Below, one piece after another: positions 16,361-23,319 of a stretch of 38,813 nt of DNA. This stretch comes from Oscillospiraceae bacterium (lineage in GTDB: Bacteria > Bacillota > Clostridia > Oscillospirales > Oscillospiraceae). The DNA is taken from assembly GCA_017455685.1 (NCBI GenBank), contig JAFSZH010000060.1:1-38813 (forward strand), given 5' to 3'. The notes beneath the pieces were generated by a model that saw only the letters and a program-made list of their open reading frames with translations, was not told the origin of the DNA and did no database searches. Every line of letters starts with the position of its first letter. Within the stretch, counting starts at the first letter, position 1. A program made the translations under genes and the position numbers.

Positions 16361-17728
16361 TCAGTTCCGCAGGGAGTGGAGCGGCGCCGGGATGCGGCCG
16401 CCCCGGGCGACGAACTCCGCGCTGGAGGCCTTGTGGACCTCCATCACCGGGGCCTCCCCGAAGAGCCCGCCGATCTCCACCGTGTCCCCGGCGGTCTTTC
16501 CCGGGGCGGGGATCAGCCGGACGGCGGTGGTCTTGTTGTTGATCATGCCGATGGCGGCCTCGTCGGCCAGGATGGCGGACAGGGTCTCCGCCGGGGTGTC
16601 CCCGGGCACGGCGATCATGTCCAGCCCCACGGAGCACACGCAGGTCATGGCCTCCAGCTTGTCGATGGTCAGGGTACCCTCCCGGGCGGCGGCGATCATT
16701 CCCTCGTCCTCGCTGACGGGGATGAACGCGCCGGAAAGACCGCCCACATGGGAAGAGGCCATCACGCCGCCCTTCTTCACCGCGTCGTTCAGCACCGCCA
16801 GGGCGGCGGTGGTGCCGTGGGTGCCGCAGACCTCCAGCCCCATGGCCTCCAGGATCCGGGCCACGCTGTCCCCCTTCACCGGGGTGGGAGCCAGGGACAG
16901 GTCCACGATGCCGAAGGGGACCCCCAGCCGGGCGGAGGCCTCCCGGGCCACCAGCTGGCCCATGCGGGTCACCTTGAAGGCGGTGCGCTTGATGGTCTCG
17001 GCCACGGCGTCAAAGGGCATGCCGGCGCACTCCTTCAGCGCCTCGTACACCACGCCCGGGCCGGACACGCCCACGTTCACGGCGCACTCCGCCTCGCCCA
17101 CGCCGTGGAAGGCCCCGGCCATGAAGGGGTTGTCCTCCACCGCGTTGCAGAACACCACCAGCTTGGAGCAGCCCAGCCCGTCCCGGTCGGCGGTGAGCCG
17201 GGCGGTCTCCTTGATGATCCGGCCCATCTCCGCCACCGCGTCCATGTTGATGCCGGAGCGGGTGGAGCCCACGTTCACGCTGGCGCAGACTCGTTCCGTT
17301 TCCGCCAGGGCCCGGGGGATGGAGCGGATCAGCTTCCGGTCCGACTGGGAATACCCCTTGTGGACCAGGGCGGAAAAGCCGCCGATGTAGTTGACGCCCA
17401 CCTCCCGGGCGGCGGCGTCCATGGCCAGGGCCAGCCTGACCAGGTCCTCGTCCCGGCAGGCGGCGCCCACCAGGGCCATGGGGGTCACGCTCAGCCGCTT
17501 GTTCACGATGGGAATGCCGAACTCCCGCTCGATGGCCTCCCCGGTGGGTACCAGGTCTCTGGCCAGGCGGCAGATCTTGTCGTAGATCCGCCCGGCGCAC
17601 AGCTCCGCGCTGTCCGCGGCGCAGTCCAGCAGATCCACGCCCAGGGTGATGGTCCGCACGTCCAGATGCTGCTGGTCGATCATGCGGATGGTCTGCAGGA
17701 TCTCGTTGGTGTTCATCAGATAACTCAT
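16361..17728 (-). CDS. UPF0210 (PFL/DUF711) family protein
   Basis: 455-residue cytoplasmic protein of the UPF0210 family, distantly related in fold to pyruvate formate-lyase-like barrels; its reaction is not established. Conserved blocks visible are [77 protein letters not shown] and [18 protein letters not shown]. Full length for the family. ATG at 17728 follows GGAGG at eight bases. It lies 32 bases after the UPF0237 ACT gene, the usual pairing, which implies that the ACT protein binds an amino acid and controls or assists this enzyme. Confidence 0.94.
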   Translation of the reverse strand: MSYLMNTNEILQTIRMIDQQHLDVRTITLGVDLLDCAADSAELCAGRIYDKICRLARDLVPTGEAIEREFGIPIVNKRLSVTPMALVGAACRDEDLVRLALAMDAAAREVGVNYIGGFSALVHKGYSQSDRKLIRSIPRALAETERVCASVNVGSTRSGINMDAVAEMGRIIKETARLTADRDGLGCSKLVVFCNAVEDNPFMAGAFHGVGEAECAVNVGVSGPGVVYEALKECAGMPFDAVAETIKRTAFKVTRMGQLVAREASARLGVPFGIVDLSLAPTPVKGDSVARILEAMGLEVCGTHGTTAALAVLNDAVKKGGVMASSHVGGLSGAFIPVSEDEGMIAAAREGTLTIDKLEAMTCVCSVGLDMIAVPGDTPAETLSAILADEAAIGMINNKTTAVRLIPAPGKTAGDTVEIGGLFGEAPVMEVHKASSAEFVARGGRIPAPLHSLRN

Positions 17729-17760
17729 GTCGTTTTCCTCCGTGACGGGACGCGCTCGCG

Positions 17761-18030
17761 TCAGATCCGGTGCATGGCGTCGAAAATGTCCTGCCGCTGG
17801 ATGTGGACGGCCAGGCTCTTTTCCCGGCCCCGCTCCTGCAGCATGCGGCTCAGAGCGTCGAAGGGCAGGGGGCAGTCGGCCAGGTCCACCAGCATGATCA
17901 TGGTGAAGTACTCCTGCATCAGCGTCTGGCTGATGTCCAGAATGTTGATGTCCTCCTGGGCCAGCAGACCGGTGACGTAGGCGGTGATGCCCTTGGCGTC
18001 CCGGGCGTAGACGGAAACGATGGCTTTCAT
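17761..18030 (-). CDS. UPF0237 ACT-domain protein
   Basis: 89-residue single ACT domain: [36 protein letters not shown] landmarks are DAKGITAYV (ligand turn) and NILDISQT, with LVDL near residue 50. ACT domains bind amino acids or similar small ligands and give allosteric control. ATG at 18030 with GGGAGG nine bases upstream is preferred over a longer frame that runs back through the promoter. Partner of the UPF0210 protein downstream, by the conserved gene pair. Confidence 0.92.
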   Translation of the reverse strand: MKAIVSVYARDAKGITAYVTGLLAQEDINILDISQTLMQEYFTMIMLVDLADCPLPFDALSRMLQERGREKSLAVHIQRQDIFDAMHRI

Positions 18031-18060
18031 GGCGGTCCTCCCGAAATGGCTTTTTCTTCT

Positions 18061-18088
18061 ATTATACCGCCCCGGGGCAAATATGCAA
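18061..18088 (-). promoter_or_regulatory. Promoter of UPF0237/UPF0210 operon
   Basis: TATAAT (18061-18066, minus strand) with TTGCAT (18083-18088) 16 bases upstream. It lies 31 bases before the ATG at 18030 and is divergent from the pheB promoter. Confidence 0.6.
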
Positions 18089-18110
18089 CGGAAATGCGCG
18101 CCGAAAACCC

Positions 18111-18139
18111 TTGTCAATTCCGGCGGAGCATGCTATGAT
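18111..18139 (+). promoter_or_regulatory. Promoter of pheB-like gene
   Basis: TTGTCA (18111-18116) and TATGAT (18134-18139) with 17 bases between them, 41 bases before the start codon at 18181. Confidence 0.72.
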
Positions 18140-18180
18140 TTTCCCGTACGAACAAATGCTTTTTTCCGGAGGACAACCCC

Positions 18181-18627
18181 ATGGCAAAAGGAAAAACGAC
18201 CCGGCTCTTTCTGGTGGAGGCGGACATTCTCCCGGAGGTCTTCCTGAAGGTGATGGAGGCCAAGGAGCTGCTGCAGACCGGCGAATGCAGGACCGTCGGC
18301 GAGGCGGTGGGCCGGGCGGGCATCAGCCGCAGCGCGTTTTATAAGTACAAGGACGGGATCTCCGCGTTCCAGGACCTGCACCGGGGGCACATCTTTACCT
18401 TCCAGGTGCTGCTCCGGGACCAGCCGGGGCTGCTGTCCGGGGTGCTGGCCGTGTTCGCCCAGAGCGGGGCCAACATCCTCACCATCAACCAGAGCATCCC
18501 GGTGAGCGGCTGCGCCACCATCACCGTCTCCGCCGAGACCGCCGAGGACTCCGGGGACGTGGACGCTCTGCTGGCCCGGCTCCGGGCCGGGGAGGGGGTC
18601 CTCCGGGCAGAGATCCTGGCGGGATAA
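18181..18627 (+). CDS. pheB: PheB-type ACT-domain protein (UPF0735)
   Basis: 148-residue protein with an N-terminal helix-turn-helix-like part (ECRTVGEAVGRAGISRSAFYKYKDG, landmark GISRSAFYKYKD) and a C-terminal ACT domain (about 72-145; VLLRDQPGLLSGVLAVFAQSGANILTINQ, landmark DQPGLLSGVL). PheB-like proteins are linked to aromatic or aspartate-family amino acid control, but their exact action is not settled. The next gene is an aspartokinase reading frame, so an amino acid sensing role in that pathway fits. ATG at 18181 follows CCGGAGGA. A terminator after this gene separates it from the aspartokinase. Confidence 0.9.
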   Translation: MAKGKTTRLFLVEADILPEVFLKVMEAKELLQTGECRTVGEAVGRAGISRSAFYKYKDGISAFQDLHRGHIFTFQVLLRDQPGLLSGVLAVFAQSGANILTINQSIPVSGCATITVSAETAEDSGDVDALLARLRAGEGVLRAEILAG

Positions 18628-18645
18628 ATACGAACAGGGAGCAAA

Positions 18646-18675
18646 AGAGCGCGCCGCGCAGGCGCGCTCTTTTTA
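18646..18675 (+). terminator. Terminator of pheB-like gene
   Basis: AGAGCGCGCC pairs with GGCGCGCTCT around GCGCA and is followed by TTTTTAT. Confidence 0.88.
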
Positions 18676-18750
18676 TATCCGCAGGGGGCCTGAGCGAATA
18701 TACTGGAATGTCTTTTCGGACGATTCGGGAGCATTCGGAGGTTTTCATAT

Positions 18751-19719
18751 ATGCTGATCGTTGAATAATTCGGCGGTTCGTCCCTGGCGGGGCCGGAGGC
18801 CGTGCGGCGCTGCGCCGGCGTCATCGCCGACACGGCGCTCCGGGGCCACACGGTGGCGGCGGTGCTCTCCGCCCAGGGGGACGCCACAGACGAGCTGCTG
18901 TCCACGGCGGCGCTCTACGGCGCGGACCCATCACCCCGGGAGCTGGATATGCTGCTGTCCACCGGAGAGCAGGCCTCGGCGGCGCTGATGGCCATGGCCC
19001 TGCAGGAGATGGGGCTTGCCGCCGTGTCCCTTGCCGGCTGGCAGGCCGGGGTGGAGACGGACGCCGCTTTCGGCAGCGCCCGCATCCGGCGGCTGGACGT
19101 GCGGCGGGTGCGCGCCGAGCTGGCGGCGGGGAAGATCGTGCTGGTCACCGGCTTTCAGGGCGTCTCCCCGGAGGGGGACGTGACCACCCTGGGCCGGGGC
19201 GGGTCCGACACCAGCGCCGTGGCGCTGGCCGCAGCGCTCCGGGCGGACGAATGCCGGATCTATACCGACGTGGAGGGGATCTATACCGCCGACCCCCGGC
19301 TGGTGCCGGGGGCGAAAAAGCTCGACGCCGTGGACGTGGGGGAGATGCGCCGTCTGGCGGCTTTGGGCTCTCAGGTGCTCCATGAGCGGAGCGTGATCCT
19401 TGCGGAGCGGTACGCCGTGCCGCTGGAGGTGCTCTCCAGTCTGGTGCGCGCTCCGGGCACGAGGGTGCTGCCTCTGCCCCCGGCGCCGGGGGAGAGCCGC
19501 ATCACCGCTCTGAGCCGCAGCGGGGCGCTGGTGAGCATGGTGGGTGCCGGGCTCCACCGTTTTCCCGAACTGGAAGCGCGGGCCCTCCGGGCGCTGGAGG
19601 CCGCCGGGATCGCCCCGGAAGCCACGCTGGAGCGGGACGGCAGCTTTTCCGTACAGGTGCCGCCGGAGCAAAGTCTGGAGGCCCTGCGGGTCCTGCACCG
19701 GGAATTCATGGAGAGATAA
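18751..19719 (+). pseudogene. Aspartate kinase with nonsense codon at the catalytic lysine
   Basis: Aspartokinase catalyses the first step of lysine, threonine and methionine synthesis. From ATG 18751 (GGAGG nine bases upstream) the frame reads MLIVE, TAA, FGGSS: the stop at 18766-18768 stands exactly where all aspartokinases have the Lys of KFGGTS. Behind it the frame is intact: SAQGDATDELL, STGEQASAALMAMAL, GWQAGVETD, VTGFQGVSPEGDVTTLGRGGSD (landmark TTLGRGGSD), YTDVEGIYTADPR and VLHERSV. AAA to TAA is one base. Restart at the GTG 18802 would remove the whole KFGGS strand and give a dead kinase. The C-terminal regulatory part is short, about one ACT domain instead of two. Recent inactivation or a sequencing error are the main readings; conserved reading frame argues it is very recent or not real. 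Confidence 0.85.
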
Positions 19720-19757
19720 AAAACCGCCGCCGGAGGATCCTCCGGCGGCGGTTTTTT
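19718..19757. terminator. Bidirectional terminator
   Basis: A 40-base perfect palindrome, AAAAAACCGCCGCCGGAGGA and its complement, ends in TTTTTT on both strands. It overlaps the aspartokinase stop and serves the convergent TIR-like gene. Confidence 0.93.
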
Positions 19758-19759
19758 CG

Positions 19760-20470
19760 TTATTTCAAGACCAGCACCAGCACCACCACCGCGACGACGG
19801 CGGCGGCGAGGATCACCCACTTCCAGGGGAAGGGCTTTTTCGCCGCGGGCGCTTCGGCGGGCTCAACTTCCGGCTCGGCTTCCGGCGCGGGCGCCTCCTC
19901 CGGTTCCGGCTCGGCTTCCGGCGCGGGCGCCTCCTCCGGCTCCGGCTCGGCTTCCGGCGCGGGCACCTCCTCCGGCTCCGCCGGGGCCGTCTCGGCCCGG
20001 ACGGGCGCGGGCAGAACCTCTCCCAGCCGCTTTTTCAGTTTCACCAGGAATTCCAGGTCGCTCATATCCAGAAGGCCCTGGTCCGCGGCCTTCTCCGGCG
20101 CGGGCGCGTCTCCGTCGTCCTTCCAGCAGGGGATGAAGGCCCGGGTGGGATCGTCCCGGATCTCCTCCCGGAAGGTGTTCCACAGCTTGACGGCCACGGG
20201 GTCCTCCAGGGCCTCCCGGCCCACGGCGGCGGCCACCATGACCTTGGAATGGCGCAGAGCGCCTACCATCAGCTCTGCCAGCTGTTCCGGGGGCGTGTCT
20301 TTGGGCAGGGCCGGGGGGAAGAAGACCCGATAGCCCTCCCCGGCCAGCGCGCTGCAGAGCTGGCGCAGCGCGGCGGTCTCCGCCGTGAGCTTGTCAGGCA
20401 GCTCCCGGGTGCAGAGGAAAACGTCATATTCCTGATCCACGTTGAACAGCGGCACAAATTGTTCTGCCAT
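19760..20470 (-). CDS. Tail-anchored TIR-like protein
   Basis: 236-residue protein. Residues about 14-115 look like a TIR domain of the kind found in Firmicutes: YDVFLCTREL (usual YDVFICYKE), ALAGEGYRVFFPP, ALRHSKVMVAAAVG (usual ALNSAKVML), VKLWNTFREE and AFIPCWKD (usual LIPCYRDM). A linker of about 60 residues made of Ala, Pro and Glu follows, with a 12-residue unit repeated three times, then basic KKPFPWKW and a single hydrophobic helix up to the C-terminus. It should sit on the inner membrane face with the TIR domain in the cytosol. A Glu (AELMV) lies close to the place of the NADase catalytic Glu, but alignment there is uncertain. Alternatives: a TIR-fold scaffold without activity. ATG at 20470 follows AAAGGATG. 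Confidence 0.72.
   Translation of the reverse strand: MAEQFVPLFNVDQEYDVFLCTRELPDKLTAETAALRQLCSALAGEGYRVFFPPALPKDTPPEQLAELMVGALRHSKVMVAAAVGREALEDPVAVKLWNTFREEIRDDPTRAFIPCWKDDGDAPAPEKAADQGLLDMSDLEFLVKLKKRLGEVLPAPVRAETAPAEPEEVPAPEAEPEPEEAPAPEAEPEPEEAPAPEAEPEVEPAEAPAAKKPFPWKWVILAAAVVAVVVLVLVLK
19872..19979 (-). repeat. Three 36-bp tandem repeats in the TIR-like gene
   Basis: Three adjoining copies (19872-19907, 19908-19943, 19944-19979) differ by one or two bases each. They code for a 12-residue Ala/Pro/Glu unit (EPEPEEAPAPEA, phase arbitrary) in the linker before the membrane anchor. Near-identity suggests recent slippage and variable length between strains. Confidence 0.88.
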
Positions 20471-20508
20471 GGCGATTCATCCTTTCCGCGTGAGGATCTT
20501 TCCTGTCC

Positions 20509-20537
20509 ATCATACCTTTTTCTGCCCGGTCCGTCAA
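20509..20537 (-). promoter_or_regulatory. Promoter of the TIR-like gene
   Basis: TTGACG (20532-20537) and TATGAT (20509-20514) on the minus strand with 17 bases between them, 39 bases before the start codon. Confidence 0.72.
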
Positions 20538-20604
20538 TCATGCGCGCAAGAAAAACCCTCCGATATGGAAAATCTTGATCGAGCAAACAGATTTACACAA
20601 CATC

Positions 20605-20633
20605 TTGATTTTATTCGACACATCTGATAATAT
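20605..20633 (+). promoter_or_regulatory. Promoter of the SH3-like gene pair
   Basis: TTGATT (20605-20610) and extended TGATAATAT -10 (hexamer 20628-20633), 17 bases apart. It is divergent from the TIR-like gene promoter about 70 bases away. Confidence 0.65.
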
Positions 20634-20664
20634 TATGTCAATCCACAAGGGAGGAGAGCTTGTA

Positions 20665-21390
20665 ATGGCACGCAAAACCAAAAAACTGAACGATTACGAT
20701 GAGTATGACGAATATGACGAGGAGTACGAAGGCGAATACGACGACGAGGAGTATGACGGCGAGTACGACGACGAAGACTATGACGACGAGTACGACGACA
20801 GCCGTTCCCGCCGGAACCCGCTGAAGGGCGTCGTCATCGCGCTGGTGATCCTGGCGCTGCTGATGGGCGCCATCATCGGACTGCTGTATATGCGGCTGCA
20901 GAGCGCCGAAAAGCGCAACGAAGAACTCACCGGCTCGCTGAACGCGGCCCGGAACGAGGTGAACGCGCTGCTGCAGGAGCGCACGGCCACGCCGGAGCCG
21001 GTGATCGCCACGCCGGAGCCCGTGTCCACGCCCGAGCCCACCGCCACCCCGGAGCCCATCGTCACCCCCGCGCCCACTCCGGAACCCACGCCCGAGCCCA
21101 CCGCCACCCCCGAGCCGCTGCTGAAGGACGCCATCACCGATGCGATGCTCAACGGCGTGGCCCGGCCCGACGAGGCCAGCTGGCTCGAGAAGCCCCAGCC
21201 CGCCGAGGTGATCCCCTTTATGTACGCCCTCCACTGGGGCCCCGGCATGGGCTGGACGGAAAACATGGCCCTCCGGCAGGGGGATAAGGTAGAGATCGTC
21301 GCCCGTCAGAACGGCTGGGTACTGCTGCGCATCGGCGGCGACAAGTTCGGCTGGGGCGCCGGCACGCTGGTGACCGAGACGGCAGGCTGA
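20665..21390 (+). CDS. Membrane-anchored SH3-like protein with acidic tail
   Basis: 241-residue single-span membrane protein of unknown function. Residues 9-48 are almost only Asp, Glu and Tyr (repeats of DEYDEEYEGEYDD type), then RSRR, one membrane helix (GVVIALVILALLMGAIIGLLY), a short coiled coil, a long extracellular linker of TPEP/PTATPEP repeats, and a C-terminal SH3-like domain of about 80 residues (LHWGPGMGW, VEIVARQNGWVLLRIGG, GWGAGTLV). By charge rule the acidic tail would be cytosolic and the SH3-like domain outside, where such domains bind peptidoglycan. ATG at 20665 with GGGAGGAGAG upstream. The next gene is a paralogue sharing ITDxMLNGxARP. Confidence 0.82.
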   Translation: MARKTKKLNDYDEYDEYDEEYEGEYDDEEYDGEYDDEDYDDEYDDSRSRRNPLKGVVIALVILALLMGAIIGLLYMRLQSAEKRNEELTGSLNAARNEVNALLQERTATPEPVIATPEPVSTPEPTATPEPIVTPAPTPEPTPEPTATPEPLLKDAITDAMLNGVARPDEASWLEKPQPAEVIPFMYALHWGPGMGWTENMALRQGDKVEIVARQNGWVLLRIGGDKFGWGAGTLVTETAG

Positions 21391-21415
21391 TCGACGCAGC
21401 GGAGGAGGCTTTTCC

Positions 21416-21991
21416 ATGGCTGAAGAGCCGGTTGAAAAAACTGAATCCACCCCCAAAGCCGCTCCGGCCAAAAAGAAAAAGCGGATGGGAGTCGCGGCGC
21501 GGTGCTATCTGGCGACGGCGCTGTTGATCCTGGGCGGATTTCTCTTTCTGGCGCTTCGGGACGCCAAAGCAAAAGCGGATTATGCGGCCCGGGCTGCCGC
21601 CGCGGCAGAGCTGTGGCGCCAGCACGAAGAGTTCGTCACCCCCGCACCCACCGAGACCCCGGCGCCCACCGAGACCCCGGCGCCCACGCCCACCCCTTCC
21701 CCCGTGCCCACGGAGGAGCCGCCGCTGAACGAACAGATCACCGACGAGATGCTCAACGGCGCGGCCCGGCCCCGGGACGACGCCTGGTATGAAAGCGCCC
21801 GGCCGGGGTTTGTGGCACACGAGGGGATGATCGCCGTCCGGTTCGGGCCGGGCCTGGCCTGGAAGGAGCGGACCGTGCTGCGCCACAACGACGAGGTGAC
21901 GATCCTGGCCGCGCAGGACGGCTGGACCTTCCTGCGCATCGCGGACGGACGCCTGGGCTGGGTCGGAACCACGCTGGTGGCGGAAAAATAA
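21416..21991 (+). CDS. Membrane-anchored SH3-like protein, paralogue
   Basis: 191-residue protein with the same plan as its upstream neighbour: lysine-rich cytosolic head instead of an acidic one (PAKKKKRMG), one membrane helix (CYLATALLILGGFLFLAL), Pro/Thr linker (TPAPTETPAPTET), then ITDEMLNGAARP and an SH3-like domain ending LGWVGTTLVAEK. The opposite charge of the two cytosolic tails is notable: together with tandem order it suggests that the pair may associate. ATG at 21416 follows GGAGGAGG, 25 bases after the first gene's stop. Function unknown; cell-wall sensing or anchoring is inferred. Confidence 0.8.
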   Translation: MAEEPVEKTESTPKAAPAKKKKRMGVAARCYLATALLILGGFLFLALRDAKAKADYAARAAAAAELWRQHEEFVTPAPTETPAPTETPAPTPTPSPVPTEEPPLNEQITDEMLNGAARPRDDAWYESARPGFVAHEGMIAVRFGPGLAWKERTVLRHNDEVTILAAQDGWTFLRIADGRLGWVGTTLVAEK

Positions 21992-21999
21992 AGAACGAA

Positions 22000-22026
22000 A
22001 AAAGGAGCCGCCCAGCGGCTCCTTTT
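22000..22026 (+). terminator. Terminator of the SH3-like gene pair
   Basis: AAAAGGAGCCGC and GCGGCTCCTTTT make a 12-bp stem with a three-base loop; the stem's own T-run ends it. Confidence 0.82.
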
Positions 22027-22060
22027 CGCAGAGAAACGAACGTTACGGGAGGAATCGCAC

Positions 22061-22543
22061 GTGAAAACCATCATCGTTTTTTACTCGCTGGAGGGCAACA
22101 CCGCCTTCGCCGCCAACGAGATCGCCGCCGCCATCGGCGGGACCACCCTGCGGCTGCGGCCGAAAAAGGCCTACCCCGACAGCGGCTTCAGAAAGTTCTT
22201 CTGGGGCGGCAAGAGTGCCGTCATGGCGGAGACCCCCGCGCTGGAACCCTATTTCTTCGATAGTGAGCAGTATGACCGGGTGATCATCGGCTTCCCCGTG
22301 TGGGCCGGGAACGTGACCCCGCCCATCCGCACCTTCCTCAGGGAGAACGATCTCACCGGCAAGCGGGTGGCCGCCTTCGCCTGCGAGAGCGGCGCCGGGG
22401 CGGAAAAGGCCTTCGGCAAGCTCAAGGAGGCCCTGGGCCGGGACGAGCTGGAAGCGGAGCTGATCCTCATCGACCCCAAGACCAGACCCCAGCCGGGCAA
22501 CATGGAGAAGATCCGGGAATTCTGCGCCAAGCTCAAAGACTGA
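22061..22543 (+). CDS. Flavodoxin-like protein
   Basis: 160-residue flavodoxin-fold protein that should bind FMN and act in electron transfer or as a small NAD(P)H-dependent reductase. The phosphate loop is YSLEGNTAFAA near residue 8; IIGFPVWAGNVTPPIRTFL is the flavin-contact loop, and FACESGAGAEKAFGKL the next strand and helix. The start is GTG at 22061, preceded by GGGAGG. It lies 21 bases before the PHP gene, probably in one transcript. Confidence 0.9.
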   Translation: MKTIIVFYSLEGNTAFAANEIAAAIGGTTLRLRPKKAYPDSGFRKFFWGGKSAVMAETPALEPYFFDSEQYDRVIIGFPVWAGNVTPPIRTFLRENDLTGKRVAAFACESGAGAEKAFGKLKEALGRDELEAELILIDPKTRPQPGNMEKIREFCAKLKD

Positions 22544-22564
22544 GAGCCCTGCGGAGGAAGAACC

Positions 22565-23272
22565 ATGAAGCGGATCATCGCGGATATCCACACCCATACC
22601 ATCGCCAGCGGCCACGCCTACGGCACCATCCGGGAGATGGCTCAGGCCGCCGGAGAAAAAGGGCTGGAGGTGCTGGGCTTTGCCGAGCACGCCCCGGGGA
22701 TCCCGGGGACGGTGCACCCCTTTTATTTCCTCAATCTGGAGGTGATCCCCCAGACGCTGTACGGCGTGCGGCTGATCCACGGCAGCGAGGTCAATATCCT
22801 CAGCGACGGCACCCTCTCCCTGGAGGAGCGGTATCTCCAGCGGCTGGACTACGCCGTGGCAGGGATCCATCTGACCTGCTACGAGGACGCGGGCCGGGAG
22901 CGGAACACGGCCAACGTGATCGCGTGCATGCGTCATGAAAAGGTCAAGCTCATCTCCCACCCGGACGACGACGCCACGCCTCTGGATTACGCCCTGCTGA
23001 CGGAAGCAGCGCTGGAGACCGGCACCGCGCTGGAGGTCAACAACAGCTCTCTGGTGAAGAACCACCGGAAGAACTGCGTGGAGAACTACCGGACCATGCT
23101 CCGGCTGTGCCGGGAGAAGGGCGCGCCGGTGATCGTCAGCTCCGACGCCCACGATCCCAGCTGGGTGGGCCGGTTCGAGCTGGCGGAGACCCTACTGGAG
23201 GAGGAGAACTTCCCCTCGGAGCTGGTGCTGAACACGGACAGAGAACGGCTGCTGACATTCCTGGGCATGTAA
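22565..23272 (+). CDS. PHP-domain phosphoesterase, YcdX-like
   Basis: 235-residue metal-dependent hydrolase of the PHP family. Metal ligands are seen in DIHTHT (N-terminus), FAEHAPG (about residue 42), HGSEVNIL, HPDDD and SSDAHD. Related proteins bind three metals and cleave phosphate esters; the substrate here is not known. ATG at 22565 follows GCGGAGGAAG. It is the second gene behind the flavodoxin-like protein and is closed by a hairpin at 23289. Confidence 0.92.
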   Translation: MKRIIADIHTHTIASGHAYGTIREMAQAAGEKGLEVLGFAEHAPGIPGTVHPFYFLNLEVIPQTLYGVRLIHGSEVNILSDGTLSLEERYLQRLDYAVAGIHLTCYEDAGRERNTANVIACMRHEKVKLISHPDDDATPLDYALLTEAALETGTALEVNNSSLVKNHRKNCVENYRTMLRLCREKGAPVIVSSDAHDPSWVGRFELAETLLEEENFPSELVLNTDRERLLTFLGM

Positions 23273-23288
23273 AATGAATACGAAATCA

Positions 23289-23315
23289 CGGGAGCGCTCT
23301 ATCCGAGCGCTCCCG
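23289..23315. terminator. Hairpin between convergent genes
   Basis: CGGGAGCGCTC (23289-23299) pairs with GAGCGCTCCCG (23305-23315). The tail on plus is CTTCTTATT, moderate. It lies between the PHP gene and the convergent M14 peptidase gene. Confidence 0.72.
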
Positions 23316-23319
23316 CTTC

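Noticed and set aside
14154-17980. Further long plus-strand frames opposite the second ABC gene and the UPF0210 gene
   Set aside because: Same antisense artefact; the minus-strand proteins carry all family motifs and ribosome sites.
18766-18768. Recoding of the aspartokinase stop as selenocysteine or pyrrolysine
   Set aside because: The codon is TAA, not TGA or TAG, and the position needs lysine. No supporting stem-loop is seen just downstream.
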